Positions 27,924 to 37,627 of a stretch of DNA of 64,000 nucleotides are shown one piece after another. How positions within the stretch are numbered: position 1 is the stretch's first letter; every line of letters begins with the position of its first letter. The position numbers were made by a program, and so were the translations under genes. Under the pieces are notes generated by a model. That model had not been told where the DNA came from and did not search any database. It was given only the letters and a program-made list of their open reading frames with translations. Source of the DNA: Fodinibius sp034521915 (GTDB taxonomy: Bacteria > Bacteroidota > Rhodothermia > Balneolales > Balneolaceae); the NCBI RefSeq assembly GCF_034521915.1, contig NZ_JAXHLU010000017.1, forward strand, positions 196,015-260,014. The letters are read 5' to 3'.

Positions 27924-29885
27924 CTATTTCGCTTTATATACCCAGGCTTCAGAATTTTGATTTTGTCTGATATCTGCCAGCGCTTTTTTAGCACTGTCCA
28001 GATCATCAAATCCCTGATAAGTAACCAAATGGATATCTGTTTCCGGCATCATAATTATTGAGGCATTAAATCCCTTCTCAGCAAGCTCCTTTTTTTGTTC
28101 TCTTGCATTTTCCATTACACGGAATGAACCTCCAATAACGTAATAGGTAGAAAGCTTCTCACTGTTTTGGTCAACATCGCCATCTTCTTCAGATTCAGAA
28201 GTTTCTGGCTCCGGATCATTGGTCTGGTTCTCGGTGTTAGTTTGAAGACTATCTTCTCCACCACCGAGATTTAGTTCAACTTTCTCCGTTTTTACTTCCG
28301 GATCCTTCATTGTTTCCGGTGTATCCTGCTGATCACTTTCATTATCTAACGAGTCCGCTTCAGCATTCTCAGATTGTTGATCTTCACTTGAATCCTTTTC
28401 TTCAGGCTTGGGTTTTGGCTCAGGCTCTTTCTCTTCTTCCTGCTTTTCTTCATGCGGCTGTTCATTTTTTTTCTCCGTCTCACCATCAAACATTTCCTGG
28501 AGGTCTTCATCCTTTTCACGATTCATAATTTTCTGCCCTTTAGAAACCTCTCCCTGCATTCGTTCTCGTTCATCCTGAAGCACTTCATATTTATTTCTGA
28601 AATCTTCTTTACCATAACGTTCGGGTATAGTAGGCTCCAATGATGCCTGAATCAATATCACAAGCTCCCTCATCTGGTAATCATGAGACTCGTATCCAAA
28701 CAGATATCGCAATCCAAAAAACCATGGCGGAAGATCCTTCAAGATAGGAATACCTCGTCGTACATCGGACTTTTCAGTCCTGTATAATCCAGCAATAACT
28801 GTTGCCTCTCCATCCAGCAGCAACGCTTGTGTTTGGGCTTCCTGCTTATTAATAATGGTACTTACCGGATCGGGCTGTGCCGATGATCGCTCGGCCTCAA
28901 TATCCAAGTGGATAAAGGTCGTATCTCGCTGGGTAAGTACCTGCGGAGTAACCGTAAGAATGGTACCGACCGAGAAAAATTGTTCTACAACATTGCCTGC
29001 GATATCGCGCTGTTTAATAGAGAAGTCCTGCCCTACCTGTATATTACCTTCCTGTCCATCCATCACTTTTATAGTAGGTGATGCAAGAATTTCGCCAAGA
29101 TTATCCGCTTCAAAGGCACTAAATAATGTCTGTACCTCGATTCCGGTATTCCCAATTTCACCCACATTAATTAATGCGTTAAATACATTTTGGGATACAC
29201 TCTGAGCCCCCTTCGAATTCACTTGCACAAAAGGTCCATCCCCATCAAATTGTGAGTTAGGTATTTGTGGAGTTTGTCCCTGCTGACCACCTTGACCGCC
29301 ACCACCGCCTCCTTGGCCGCCTTGTCCACCTCCTAATACAGATTCAGGAACATTTTCAGAGATAGTTGACCAATCCACACCAATTTCTTGCAGGGCTCGG
29401 CGGTTGCCTTCAAAAAAGATAGCATTAATCCTTACTTCATGGGTTTGGGTGGTCGCAACTGGTCCTTCACCCTCTCCACCGCCCGTTGCAGCTTGAGACG
29501 CTGCTTGACCTCCCGCTTCAAGAGATTCACGCGTTACAATCTCGAAAAACTCCTGTTTATCAACTAAATGCAGCTCTTTAACACGTAAAATTAGCTTTAA
29601 GGCATCCATCCAATGCATCGGTGGAACCGAAATGCCAATTTCGCCCTCTACATCCGTACGATTGATGACCGCTTTATTCCGAAATTGCTGCGAGAATTCA
29701 TTTATGACATCAACAGCACGAGCAAAAGAGGTGGTTCTGTCAAATCGAACAACTTCCTCGGGATTGGTATATTCTCTGAACTCTGCAGGCAGGTTATCCC
29801 GATTTTGACTATGCACACTACCAATAGCAACAAATAGCAATGCCAGTGTAAAAAGAATAGTTTTTTGGTATCTAAAAGATTTCAT
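27924..29885 (-). CDS. pilQ: Type IV pilus secretin (PilQ/GspD-like) with C-terminal SPOR domain
   Basis: Outer-membrane secretin of about 653 residues from the ATG at 29885 (MKSFRYQK); upstream in-frame starts would overlap the previous gene. A signal peptide comes first, then an N0/N1-like region (PMHWMDALKLILRVKELHLV). The secretin core has NLGEILASPTIKVMDGQEGNI, VGTILTVTPQVL and ATVIAGLYRTEKSDVRRGIP. A long acidic Glu/Gln/Pro linker (about 450-565) leads to a terminal domain, YYVIGGSFRVMENAREQ to AWVYKAK, that looks like a SPOR peptidoglycan-binding fold. The SPOR fusion is unusual and may anchor the ring in the wall. Confidence 0.88.
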   Translation of the reverse strand: MKSFRYQKTILFTLALLFVAIGSVHSQNRDNLPAEFREYTNPEEVVRFDRTTSFARAVDVINEFSQQFRNKAVINRTDVEGEIGISVPPMHWMDALKLILRVKELHLVDKQEFFEIVTRESLEAGGQAASQAATGGGEGEGPVATTQTHEVRINAIFFEGNRRALQEIGVDWSTISENVPESVLGGGQGGQGGGGGGQGGQQGQTPQIPNSQFDGDGPFVQVNSKGAQSVSQNVFNALINVGEIGNTGIEVQTLFSAFEADNLGEILASPTIKVMDGQEGNIQVGQDFSIKQRDIAGNVVEQFFSVGTILTVTPQVLTQRDTTFIHLDIEAERSSAQPDPVSTIINKQEAQTQALLLDGEATVIAGLYRTEKSDVRRGIPILKDLPPWFFGLRYLFGYESHDYQMRELVILIQASLEPTIPERYGKEDFRNKYEVLQDERERMQGEVSKGQKIMNREKDEDLQEMFDGETEKKNEQPHEEKQEEEKEPEPKPKPEEKDSSEDQQSENAEADSLDNESDQQDTPETMKDPEVKTEKVELNLGGGEDSLQTNTENQTNDPEPETSESEEDGDVDQNSEKLSTYYVIGGSFRVMENAREQKKELAEKGFNASIIMMPETDIHLVTYQGFDDLDSAKKALADIRQNQNSEAWVYKAK

Positions 29886-29886
29886 A

Positions 29887-30768
29887 TTAGTTACTGCTTT
29901 CATTTTCATCTTCATCATCATTATTAACCTGCAAGGTTATTCGCTCAACGATTCCACCTTTATTAAGAGTAAAAGAAGCGGTTCCTTCATCAATATCTAT
30001 TGATGAAAGTCTTCCAAGATACACCTCATCACCTTCAGTAAGTCGCTGCATTATTCCCTGTTGATCCAGTAAAAAGATCTTATTCGAACTAATCGCCAAA
30101 AGCTCACTATTCTCCACATTTACAAGATTATTTTCATTCTCTTTGACTGATCTAATAAATGGATAGAATGGATTATAAACCGATCCAAGTAAATTATCAT
30201 GAATTGTTAAGTCAGCTTCTCCCAATAATTTTACCCGGTCATAAAAGCTTTCCAAAGAAAATCGATAATTAACTTTCCCATAGGAATCGAGCTCATTAAT
30301 GGGATTTACCGTAACCTCACTAACTTTATTTAACGGTTTACTTAACTCGATTTGACGAAGAAAGTTTATAAAATTTCGGTAGTATCCCTGACCGGTAACC
30401 TGCATCGAAATTACTCCATACTGATTATACGTCGTTGAATCCGAAAAACTAAAGGTAAACTCTGTATATGCAGATCCTGTACTTACCCTTTCTAGAAAAT
30501 CATAAACGTTGTCTTCGTTACTGTTGGGGTACAGCCCTTTATTATAATTATTAAAAAATTTCGTAGCCTCTTTAAATTGGTTCTCAAGCATAGGCAATTG
30601 ATCAGCCTTCTGCTGTTTCTGATTTAGCTCCTGCTGCGTTTGTTTAACATTTTGTGCTAAATCTTCCAGCTTTGGCTGTTGGAAAAAATAAATATAGGCC
30701 CATCCCCCCACTATAAAGATGGTCAGGACAACAAGAAGAATAATTGTATTTCGTACACCGTAGGACAT
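29887..30768 (-). CDS. PilO-like alignment protein with PilP-like C-terminus
   Basis: Protein of 293 residues. One membrane segment (about 8-28) precedes a coiled coil (EDLAQNVKQTQQELNQKQQKADQL). A ferredoxin-like PilO region follows (TGQGYYRNFINFLRQIELSKPLNKV). The end, ISSNKIFLLDQQGIMQRLTEGDEVYLGRL, resembles the beta domain of PilP. Such a fusion would join the inner-membrane alignment complex to the secretin, encoded 1 nt downstream. Confidence 0.75.
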   Translation of the reverse strand: MSYGVRNTIILLVVLTIFIVGGWAYIYFFQQPKLEDLAQNVKQTQQELNQKQQKADQLPMLENQFKEATKFFNNYNKGLYPNSNEDNVYDFLERVSTGSAYTEFTFSFSDSTTYNQYGVISMQVTGQGYYRNFINFLRQIELSKPLNKVSEVTVNPINELDSYGKVNYRFSLESFYDRVKLLGEADLTIHDNLLGSVYNPFYPFIRSVKENENNLVNVENSELLAISSNKIFLLDQQGIMQRLTEGDEVYLGRLSSIDIDEGTASFTLNKGGIVERITLQVNNDDEDENESSN

Positions 30769-30782
30769 ATAACGTGTTTAAA

Positions 30783-32477
30783 TTATTTACCTATCAAATT
30801 TTCAACTTCTTCTGGTGATGAAGGTGAATATATAGAATCGGATTCGGCAAAAGATTTTATCAGAATTGAAAATGTGTACACCTTCTTTTCACGCATTTCT
30901 TCATTATTGACACTTAGCAGCGTAGCCTCATCAAAAATATTTACGATTCTTGGAATTCTGTTTCTGTATAATGTATATCCCTGAATAAAGGTGCCATCTC
31001 CAGACTGGGAAAAAGAAGTTAACCAAGTATTTCCTACCGATTGAATTCCATTATTCAACAAATCAAATTTGACAGACCACTCTTTGCTACCTTGGGTGAG
31101 CGTATCCAGCATCGTCAATTTCTCTTTAAGCGTCGACAAATCCTGTTGTAAAACATCTACTTCATTTACAATAGGATCCAGTCGTTCAATTTGTGAATTC
31201 ATTTGGTTTAAATCACGCTCATAAGAGTCTATCTGCCGGGCGTTCTGGGTATAGAAATAGTTAAAGGTAATGGGCGTCAAAAATATCAAAAATAGGATAA
31301 GCATTCCGTGCCATTGCAGCTGGAATATCTTCTGGCGATCCTCAACATATTTGGGTATAAATGATAATTTTGGAAATACCTCATCTTTTGTACCCGAAGC
31401 TGCCAAAGCAGCACCAATGGCAGTGGTAAATGAAGGGATACTGGAGGAATCTACGCTCAGACTATCAATAAACTCTTCTTTGATCGCCAGGTTCTCTACG
31501 TGGATATCAGGAAAATTCTGTTGAAAGAAATTTACCGCATCACTCCCCCTCGTATTGTTAGCCAATAGAATACGATCCAAACTGGGCACTTCTCCTGTAT
31601 CTAACTGGAAAAGAATTTTACTGAATACCGTATTCATGAAGGATTTCTTTTCCGTTCCCTCATTTATTATGGGAGAAACAAGCCAAATCTCTTCTCCTTT
31701 CATAAAAACGACGCGACAGGTTTCTTTCCCGAACTGGATAATACCCGTCATTTCATCAGCATCAAGCTCATAGTTAGCTCTTACCAGCCCCACGAGCGCA
31801 GTTTCATCAGGAATAATGCTTTGTATGTCAATTTTACCCGTGTAAAGCTCACGAGCCCTGTTTACAGCCTTTAGGGAAATCGACTCATCCTCAACTGAAC
31901 CGAGTAAAAGCGAACCATCCTCCCGAACTTCATACGAATATTTATCAGGGGATTTGGGAGTACCGTAGATCGATTCAAGTTTATCCTCGAGGTCTTGAAT
32001 AAGGTCTTTCTCTTTGACTTCAGAAAAATCAGTATCCCTTATAACCTGAAAAATAGTATGACCGGCAGGTATATTTAGTCCTAAATATACTTTGTCACTG
32101 TCAATATCGGATAGGATATTATAAATAAGAAGCTCATTGGATTGAGGTGTATCGGCCTCCTCAACCATGTCGAGCTCCATATCCTCCTCATCTTCCTCTT
32201 CCTCCAGTTCAGAAAGATCTAACTCATCTTCAATATCCTCTTCTTCGTCCTCTTCCAGACCAAATATTGAATCGGCATCATCATTTTCTTCAAAAGTAAC
32301 CTCTTGTTCAGCACCAGCATCCATATCCCGGGTCTGTGCCTGCTGCTGAATCTTTTCAACAAGTGAAAAGCGGTCCAGCTTAACGATTTTAGCTGAACCC
32401 CCTTCAACACGCAGCCGTGCCACACGGATAAGGTCATCCTGAACTGTAAGTCCTACATATTCTTTTTTTCCAAACAT
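30783..32477 (-). CDS. PilM-PilN fusion protein of the pilus alignment complex
   Basis: Protein of 564 residues. The first about 375 residues form an actin-like PilM domain (KKEYVGLTVQDDLIRVARL, GIIQFGKETCRVVFMKGEE, FTTAIGAALAASG) with a large acidic insertion at about 65-105. One membrane segment (about 390-408) precedes a coiled coil and a PilN-like ferredoxin fold. In most species PilM and PilN are separate proteins that bind through a PilN tail; here they are covalently joined. Confidence 0.8.
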   Translation of the reverse strand: MFGKKEYVGLTVQDDLIRVARLRVEGGSAKIVKLDRFSLVEKIQQQAQTRDMDAGAEQEVTFEENDDADSIFGLEEDEEEDIEDELDLSELEEEEDEEDMELDMVEEADTPQSNELLIYNILSDIDSDKVYLGLNIPAGHTIFQVIRDTDFSEVKEKDLIQDLEDKLESIYGTPKSPDKYSYEVREDGSLLLGSVEDESISLKAVNRARELYTGKIDIQSIIPDETALVGLVRANYELDADEMTGIIQFGKETCRVVFMKGEEIWLVSPIINEGTEKKSFMNTVFSKILFQLDTGEVPSLDRILLANNTRGSDAVNFFQQNFPDIHVENLAIKEEFIDSLSVDSSSIPSFTTAIGAALAASGTKDEVFPKLSFIPKYVEDRQKIFQLQWHGMLILFLIFLTPITFNYFYTQNARQIDSYERDLNQMNSQIERLDPIVNEVDVLQQDLSTLKEKLTMLDTLTQGSKEWSVKFDLLNNGIQSVGNTWLTSFSQSGDGTFIQGYTLYRNRIPRIVNIFDEATLLSVNNEEMREKKVYTFSILIKSFAESDSIYSPSSPEEVENLIGK

Positions 32478-32500
32478 CCCGTAAAATTATCCGTCGTAGA

Positions 32501-33751
32501 TTAATATTGGGCTTCTGAAATAAGCTGTTTTAGCCGTTTCTTATTATTAGCGTTATTGATGGCTTCCTCCTGGGAAATTTTTCCCTGGTCATAGAGGCGT
32601 TTAAGGTCCTGCTCCATGGTCATCATCCCCTGTTCACTCCCCTCCATCAGCATCTGGTAAATCTCGTTAACATTATTATTTCTGATAGCAGCCTTAACCG
32701 AACTTGTAACCATTAAAACTTCTTTTGCTAATACCCGCCTACCGTCAAGACTGGGAATCAGCTTTTGACTTATTACACAAGTAAGAACATCTGCCAAACG
32801 GGTACGCACGCGATTTTGCTCATCGGGGGGCACCTCCCCAAGAATACGTTCTATACTTTCCATTGCAGAGCTTGTATGGAGCGTTCCAAATGTCTTATGG
32901 CCCGAGTCTGTAATTTCAAGAGCAGTCATAATTGTCTCGGGGTCTCTAAGCTCACCAATAACAATAATATCAGGATCCTGACGCAGCGCCTGTATAGCAC
33001 CCTCCTTAAATGATTTAACATCCCTGCCTACCTCACGGTGACGTACTACTGATTTTTTGGGCTCATGAACAAGCTCAACCGGAGAAGCGATGATAACAAT
33101 GTGAGAATCAACCGTCCGGTTATTGGCATCAATTACCGTATCAAGAGTTGATGATTTACCTGAACCGGTAATTCCCGTTACAAGCGTCATCCCGTATTTA
33201 AAGTACTTGAGACTAAGCGCTTTTGCCACTTCCGGATGCAGGTTAAGCCCTTTAAACGGACGAATTTCGTTATCGATTTTACGCATGTTCAATGCCAGAT
33301 GCTCCAAGTCAAAATACATGTCGGCACGATAACGACGAGCACCAGAAATTGAATCAGTGCCCGACAAGGAATAGGAAAAGTCTAAATTGCGATTCTCAAG
33401 CAGATGCTCACGCTGGCTGGGCATTATTAAATTATGCAGCAAAAAGTCGGTTTCAACAAGAGAAAATTCAGGCGCACTTTTGTCTGGTGATTTATCACCG
33501 TGTATACGATACCAAACCTTATTACCGCAACCGGGACCTCCCAGATCAATATCGGAGGCCTCATTCTTGTACATCTTTATTAGGAGATTCTCAATAGCAG
33601 CGCGAAGTTGAGCCCGAGTCTCTTCATCCTGGCTGTCAATAATTTTGCCAATTTCCCGATGACGTTCCAACCCCTTTAAACTGTCACTGAGCTGCGCAGC
33701 AAGCGGTTTTATAAGTTCTTTGACGCTATTTTTTTGTACCCCTACTTCCAT
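32501..33751 (-). CDS. pilT: Pilus retraction ATPase (PilT/PilU-like)
   Basis: Hexameric AAA-type motor of 416 residues from the ATG at 33751. Walker A is GITGSGKSST, the Asp box lies in VIIASPVELVHEP, Walker B is DIIVIGELRDPET, and the His box is FGTLHTSSAMESIERI. A C-terminal helix region (YQMLMEGSEQGMMTMEQDL) is typical of PilT/PilU. It probably powers depolymerisation of pili. A shared palindrome lies 153 bp upstream. Confidence 0.93.
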   Translation of the reverse strand: MEVGVQKNSVKELIKPLAAQLSDSLKGLERHREIGKIIDSQDEETRAQLRAAIENLLIKMYKNEASDIDLGGPGCGNKVWYRIHGDKSPDKSAPEFSLVETDFLLHNLIMPSQREHLLENRNLDFSYSLSGTDSISGARRYRADMYFDLEHLALNMRKIDNEIRPFKGLNLHPEVAKALSLKYFKYGMTLVTGITGSGKSSTLDTVIDANNRTVDSHIVIIASPVELVHEPKKSVVRHREVGRDVKSFKEGAIQALRQDPDIIVIGELRDPETIMTALEITDSGHKTFGTLHTSSAMESIERILGEVPPDEQNRVRTRLADVLTCVISQKLIPSLDGRRVLAKEVLMVTSSVKAAIRNNNVNEIYQMLMEGSEQGMMTMEQDLKRLYDQGKISQEEAINNANNKKRLKQLISEAQY

Positions 33752-33903
33752 CAAGTAATCTAAATTTACTATTTAATATTCGCAGTCTGCTGTTAATTAA
33801 GAACTGCAATAAGGTTCTTTGTTACGAAATAATATAAAAGTTAATGAACATACATCTGTTTACTAATCCAAATAATTGATTGGGTTTCTTAATATACAAC
33901 ACA

Positions 33904-33927
33904 AAACATTAAAAAATTTTAATATTT
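33904..33927. promoter_or_regulatory. Palindrome of the shared set, upstream of pilT
   Basis: Arms AAACATTAA and TTAATATTT around AAAATT. It differs by one base from the perfect copy at parA. Confidence 0.55.
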
Positions 33928-33984
33928 CCAAAATTATTTTTAGCACCGTGTACTATAGTATTATAACTAGAACAAATGGACTAA

Positions 33985-34488
33985 TCACCAATTACTATCG
34001 TCTAAAAGGCGTTTTTTGAGCTGCAACAGCTGCACATTCATATTACTGATCTTCTGCTGCTGAATCTCAATAATATTACGGGTGAAAATATTGAATAATT
34101 TTTCAGGCTTTTTTCGGAAAAAATTCAGTGCTTCGTAACGATCAAATTTAAGCAACTGTGACTCCCCTTCCGAAACCACCTTAGCCATCCTGTTATTTTT
34201 GCTGAAGAGAAAAGTTTCCCCCAAAAAATTACCCTTATCAAGGGTTGCAAGCTGGATATTATCTTTCCAAATAGAAACTTTACCCTTCGTTATTAGATAA
34301 GCGGAATTGACATACTCCTCTTCGCTAATAATCACATCATCCTGAACAAACCGTTCTTCCGCCCCCAGATTTAGGAATTCCATTATATCTTCGTAATGAA
34401 AATTCCTTAACAACAAGGGCGGTTCTTTTAAGAACTGCCGAATGTGTTCTGGCGTTGCCTCTTTTTCTGCCTGATTATCAGTTGCCAT
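33985..34488 (-). CDS. Cyclic-nucleotide-binding-domain protein without DNA-binding domain
   Basis: Protein of 167 residues with a CRP-like beta-roll at about 40-140: NSAYLITKGKVSIWKDNI, GNFLGETFLF and AKVVSEGESQLLKF. The C-terminal helix is not followed by an HTH. The phosphate-binding cassette, GETFLFSKNNRMA, lacks the classical R-(S/T)-A ending, so the ligand may not be cAMP. It is placed between pilB and pilT on the same strand, suggesting allosteric control of pilus motors. That is inference. Confidence 0.82.
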   Translation of the reverse strand: MATDNQAEKEATPEHIRQFLKEPPLLLRNFHYEDIMEFLNLGAEERFVQDDVIISEEEYVNSAYLITKGKVSIWKDNIQLATLDKGNFLGETFLFSKNNRMAKVVSEGESQLLKFDRYEALNFFRKKPEKLFNIFTRNIIEIQQQKISNMNVQLLQLKKRLLDDSNW

Positions 34489-34580
34489 AACTTATCTCCA
34501 AATTTAACTTATGCTAACCCCTTAAAGACATTAATAATATTAATAATTATTTAGCTCTACCCTAAACGTCTAAGAGTTTT

Positions 34581-36353
34581 TTAATCTTCAATGGTAATTG
34601 CTGCAATTTCTTCAATTGTTGTAATTCCGTTCTTTATACGCTCCCGGCCTGAACCACGCAAGCTTAACATTCCCTGACTCATCGCATACTCTTTAATAGC
34701 GACCTCATCTATCTCGTCTCCTGACTCCAGAATCATTTTCCGAATCTCTTTATCAAAATACAAGGCCTCCATAATAGCACTACGCCCCTTATATCCATTC
34801 GTACATTTATCGCATCCTACCGCTTTATAAAAGGTAGTTTCTTCGTATTCTTCCTCGGTAAAGCCAACCCCTTTTGCGGTTTCAATATGTGGCCGGTACT
34901 CTTCTTTGCAATTCTTACAGAGCCTGCGTATCAGGCGCTGAGCCATAATCAAGTTAACGGCATTCGCAATCAAAAATGTCTCTACCCCCATCTTGTAGAG
35001 TCGTGAGATAGCACTGGGAGCATCGTTGGTGTGCAGTGTGGAAAAGGTAAGGTGACCGGTATTCGCCAGTTTAATAGCAATTTCTGCCGTCTTAAGGTCA
35101 CGAATCTCACCCACGAGCACAATATCCGGGTCATGACGTAAAATACCCCGCATCGCCAGATCAAAGGTCATATGGTTGCCAATTTTTAGCTGACGGGCGC
35201 CTTCTATAAGATATTCTACCGGTTCCTCTACCGTAAGTACATTCACTTCCGGAGTAATTACATAATAAAGTGCGGCAACAAGCGTCGTCGACTTACCACT
35301 TCCCGTTGGTCCCGTGGCAATGACAATGCCTGAAGGCTTTTCGATAGCTTTAACAAAATCCTCTTTCGCCTTTTCCTGCAGCCCCAGCACATTTAAATCC
35401 GTAATAACTTCACGGTCATCCAGAATACGAATAACGATTGACTCAAACTTTCTATCGAACTGTGCCCCAACCATTGGCATGATTGAAACACGATATCTAA
35501 TATTATGCCCGTCTACCTGGCGCTGAATAAAACCATCCTGGGAAGCATCGCGCTCGAAGCGGTCAACATTACGCGTTTTATCTTTAACAACTGCCGATAT
35601 TGCTTCCGGTTTTACATTATTTTGCTGATGCCAGAGCCGAAGCTTGCCATCAATACGAAATCGAATATCGGTCGATGCCGGACCGCATGGCATAATATGA
35701 ATATCACTTACCCCCTTGCGAACGCCCTCCACAAGAAAACCCTCAACCAGAGAGTTGAGCATACTCTGGTTGATTTCTGCATCTATTTCCTCTTCGTCAA
35801 CTTCGTTGGTCTCTTCCTCGAGGTCCGGCTCTTCATATTCAATTTCCTCAAGCAGGTCCAGAAACTCGTTCTTCTGTTCGTAAACCTGCGTTAAAATCTG
35901 TTCTACCAGCTCATACCGGCAGTAAACAATATGGTGCTGCTTGAAGTTTAACTTACTGACGATGTTCGAGAGTGTGGGATCAGAAGGATCGGCAGCGGCA
36001 ATCTTTAAGGTGTTTTGACTTTGACGAAGGGGCACTGCTTTTTGGTGCACAAGTTCATCCACTACCTCGCTGGGAAGTTCGTCAATATGAGATTTAATCT
36101 CCTCAATTTCCTCATCATCAAGAGACTCCTGATCGGCAAATACCTCCTCAAACGCATATATAGAGGCAATTTCGCTCATCACCTCGTGCCTGTCGATACC
36201 AAGATCCTGGTATAAAATCTGGCCCAGCCGCCGGTTCGACGTTTCCGGTTCTTCCCGTAGAATCGCCAAAGCTTCATTAAGCTGATCTGCGGTAATAATA
36301 TCCCTGTTAACCAGGATATCACCAATATGTCTGCGTGTATTAACTTTTCCCAT
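34581..36353 (-). CDS. pilB: Pilus extension ATPase PilB/GspE-like with MshEN domains
   Basis: Protein of 590 residues. N-terminal MshEN-type regions (RHIGDILVNRDIITADQLNEAL, LGQILYQDLGIDRHEVMSEIA) belong to a fold known to bind c-di-GMP in some motors. The ATPase core has GPTGSGKSTTLVAAL, ILRHDPDIVLVGEIRDLKTAE and FSTLHTNDAPSAI. The zinc-binding cysteines are CKNC and CDKC. It drives pilin assembly from the inner membrane. A highly acidic stretch (EEIEYEEPDLEEETNEVDEEE) near residue 175 is unusual. Confidence 0.94.
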   Translation of the reverse strand: MGKVNTRRHIGDILVNRDIITADQLNEALAILREEPETSNRRLGQILYQDLGIDRHEVMSEIASIYAFEEVFADQESLDDEEIEEIKSHIDELPSEVVDELVHQKAVPLRQSQNTLKIAAADPSDPTLSNIVSKLNFKQHHIVYCRYELVEQILTQVYEQKNEFLDLLEEIEYEEPDLEEETNEVDEEEIDAEINQSMLNSLVEGFLVEGVRKGVSDIHIMPCGPASTDIRFRIDGKLRLWHQQNNVKPEAISAVVKDKTRNVDRFERDASQDGFIQRQVDGHNIRYRVSIMPMVGAQFDRKFESIVIRILDDREVITDLNVLGLQEKAKEDFVKAIEKPSGIVIATGPTGSGKSTTLVAALYYVITPEVNVLTVEEPVEYLIEGARQLKIGNHMTFDLAMRGILRHDPDIVLVGEIRDLKTAEIAIKLANTGHLTFSTLHTNDAPSAISRLYKMGVETFLIANAVNLIMAQRLIRRLCKNCKEEYRPHIETAKGVGFTEEEYEETTFYKAVGCDKCTNGYKGRSAIMEALYFDKEIRKMILESGDEIDEVAIKEYAMSQGMLSLRGSGRERIKNGITTIEEIAAITIED

Positions 36354-36541
36354 TAATAAACCAACGGTTTGCTGAGTAGTCTAACGTTCATGCAAAATGC
36401 TTCCACAATATACATGTTCATTATGGAAATGAAAGTAAAAATTCGAAGTCTTTTTCATTTCCTTTTCTCACATTTTTTAAAGAGCTAAATCAATTCTGAT
36501 TTATTTTAAAATAATTTGAGGGATATGTCATATTCTAATAT

Positions 36542-36577
36542 TGTCAAATCCCCCTAACCCCCTTTGGAAGGGGGAAC
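36542..36577. repeat. Repeat A copy 1, C/G-run dyad
   Basis: A GTCAAATCCCCCTAACCCCC element followed by a TTTGGAAGGGGGAA arm, forming a dyad. It matches 37311-37345 and, more loosely, 37583-37619. Confidence 0.85.
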
Positions 36578-36662
36578 TATAATGCTTTTTAGTATTTAGA
36601 TAATTTTAATTTTGCTATAGTTCTCAAATATAAACTAACAACTTTTAAAACCAGCAAGGATA

Positions 36663-36762
36663 TTCCTCCGTTGAAGGTCGCCGACGCTTCAAAGTACAGC
36701 CTTCGCAGCTTGTGCTTCGGCGTAGTAGGCCTTTAGCGACGTAGCGAGGTGTAGGAGGATGT
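36663..36762. repeat. Repeat B copy 1 (100 bp)
   Basis: A 100-bp element with inverted ends (TTCCTCC and GGAGGAT) and an internal GAAGGTCGCCGACGCTTC. It is almost identical to 37433-37532. Its last base forms part of the DUF559 stop codon. Confidence 0.9.
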
Positions 36763-37127
36763 CATTTATTTTCTAATTCTTGCATCGTTTCTTCAATTTT
36801 GGTTAAAACGCCATCAAGATGGTTCATTACTTCATGGTCGTAAAATCGAATAACATGTAATCCCAGTGATTCTAATCGCTTTTGACGTCGAAGATCGTAA
36901 GATCTTTTATCATCATGACTGTCGCCATCAATTTCAATTACCAGCTTAAGTTTTCGACAGTAAAAATCAACAATAAATTGGTCCAGCGGTTTCTGACGAT
37001 TAAACGTATATCCCCGCATGTTCCCTGCCCGTAATGATTTCCACAATTCAATTTCTGAAGGCGTGCTGTTTTTTCGGAGCTCACGAGCCCGATCTTTTAA
37101 GTTGGGATTATATTTGATGTAACTCAT
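36762..37127 (-). CDS. DUF559 (Vsr-like PD-(D/E)XK) small endonuclease
   Basis: Protein of 121 residues: RARELRKNSTPSEIELWKSL, FNRQKPLDQFIVDFYC, LVIEIDGDSHD and LGLHVIRFYDHEVM. The E...D-x..-E-x-D pattern (FIVDFYC, VIEIDGD) fits the PD-(D/E)XK nuclease core related to Vsr. It sits between pilC and pilB but has no pilus role; it is bracketed by direct copies of repeats A and B about 770 bp apart. This suggests a mobile or repeat-associated nuclease. Confidence 0.88.
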   Translation of the reverse strand: MSYIKYNPNLKDRARELRKNSTPSEIELWKSLRAGNMRGYTFNRQKPLDQFIVDFYCRKLKLVIEIDGDSHDDKRSYDLRRQKRLESLGLHVIRFYDHEVMNHLDGVLTKIEETMQELENK

Positions 37128-37627
37128 AATTTAAAAATTACTACTAACTTCCCCTTCGAAGCGGGAAATGAATTCGGTTTAAGCCGGAGAAACAAGGGGT
37201 AATTACATTCGCTTTTTAAAGCTGATGATCATTTACTTTTATCATATTCAATCAAATTCCCTTTGTCCCAATTTATAATTTGAGCAAAAGCATTGCTTTT
37301 TATCATATCCTGTCAAATCCCCCTAACCCCCTTTGGAAGGGGGAATGTTTGCTTTTTTTCTAATATTTATTCGACCTTTTTTTCTTGCTTCTAAAATAAG
37401 ATTAAGCCTGTCATCATATTTCCAGCAATACCTTCCTCCTTTGAAGGTCGCCGACGCTTCAAAGTACAGCCTTCGCAGCTTGTGCTTCGGCGTAGTAGGC
37501 CTTTAGCGACGTAGCGAGGCGTAGGAGGATGTTTTCTTATAATTTGCATGTAGTCCGAACTTCAATTGCTAATATTCTCGAGTTTCAAATTCCCTAATCC
37601 CCCCCTTGCAAGGGGAACTCTTTGCTT
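37128..37627. repeat. Repeat-filled gap between DUF559 and pilC
   Basis: Holds a degraded inverted dyad near 37144-37200 (CTTCCCCTTCGAAG with AAGGGGTAATTA), repeat A at 37311-37345, repeat B at 37433-37532 and a degraded repeat A at 37583-37619. No gene is visible. Confidence 0.8.

Noticed and set aside
28200..28560. Glu/Pro/Gln-rich low-complexity stretch as a separate gene or insertion
   Set aside because: It is in frame with the secretin and works as a linker between the core and the SPOR domain.
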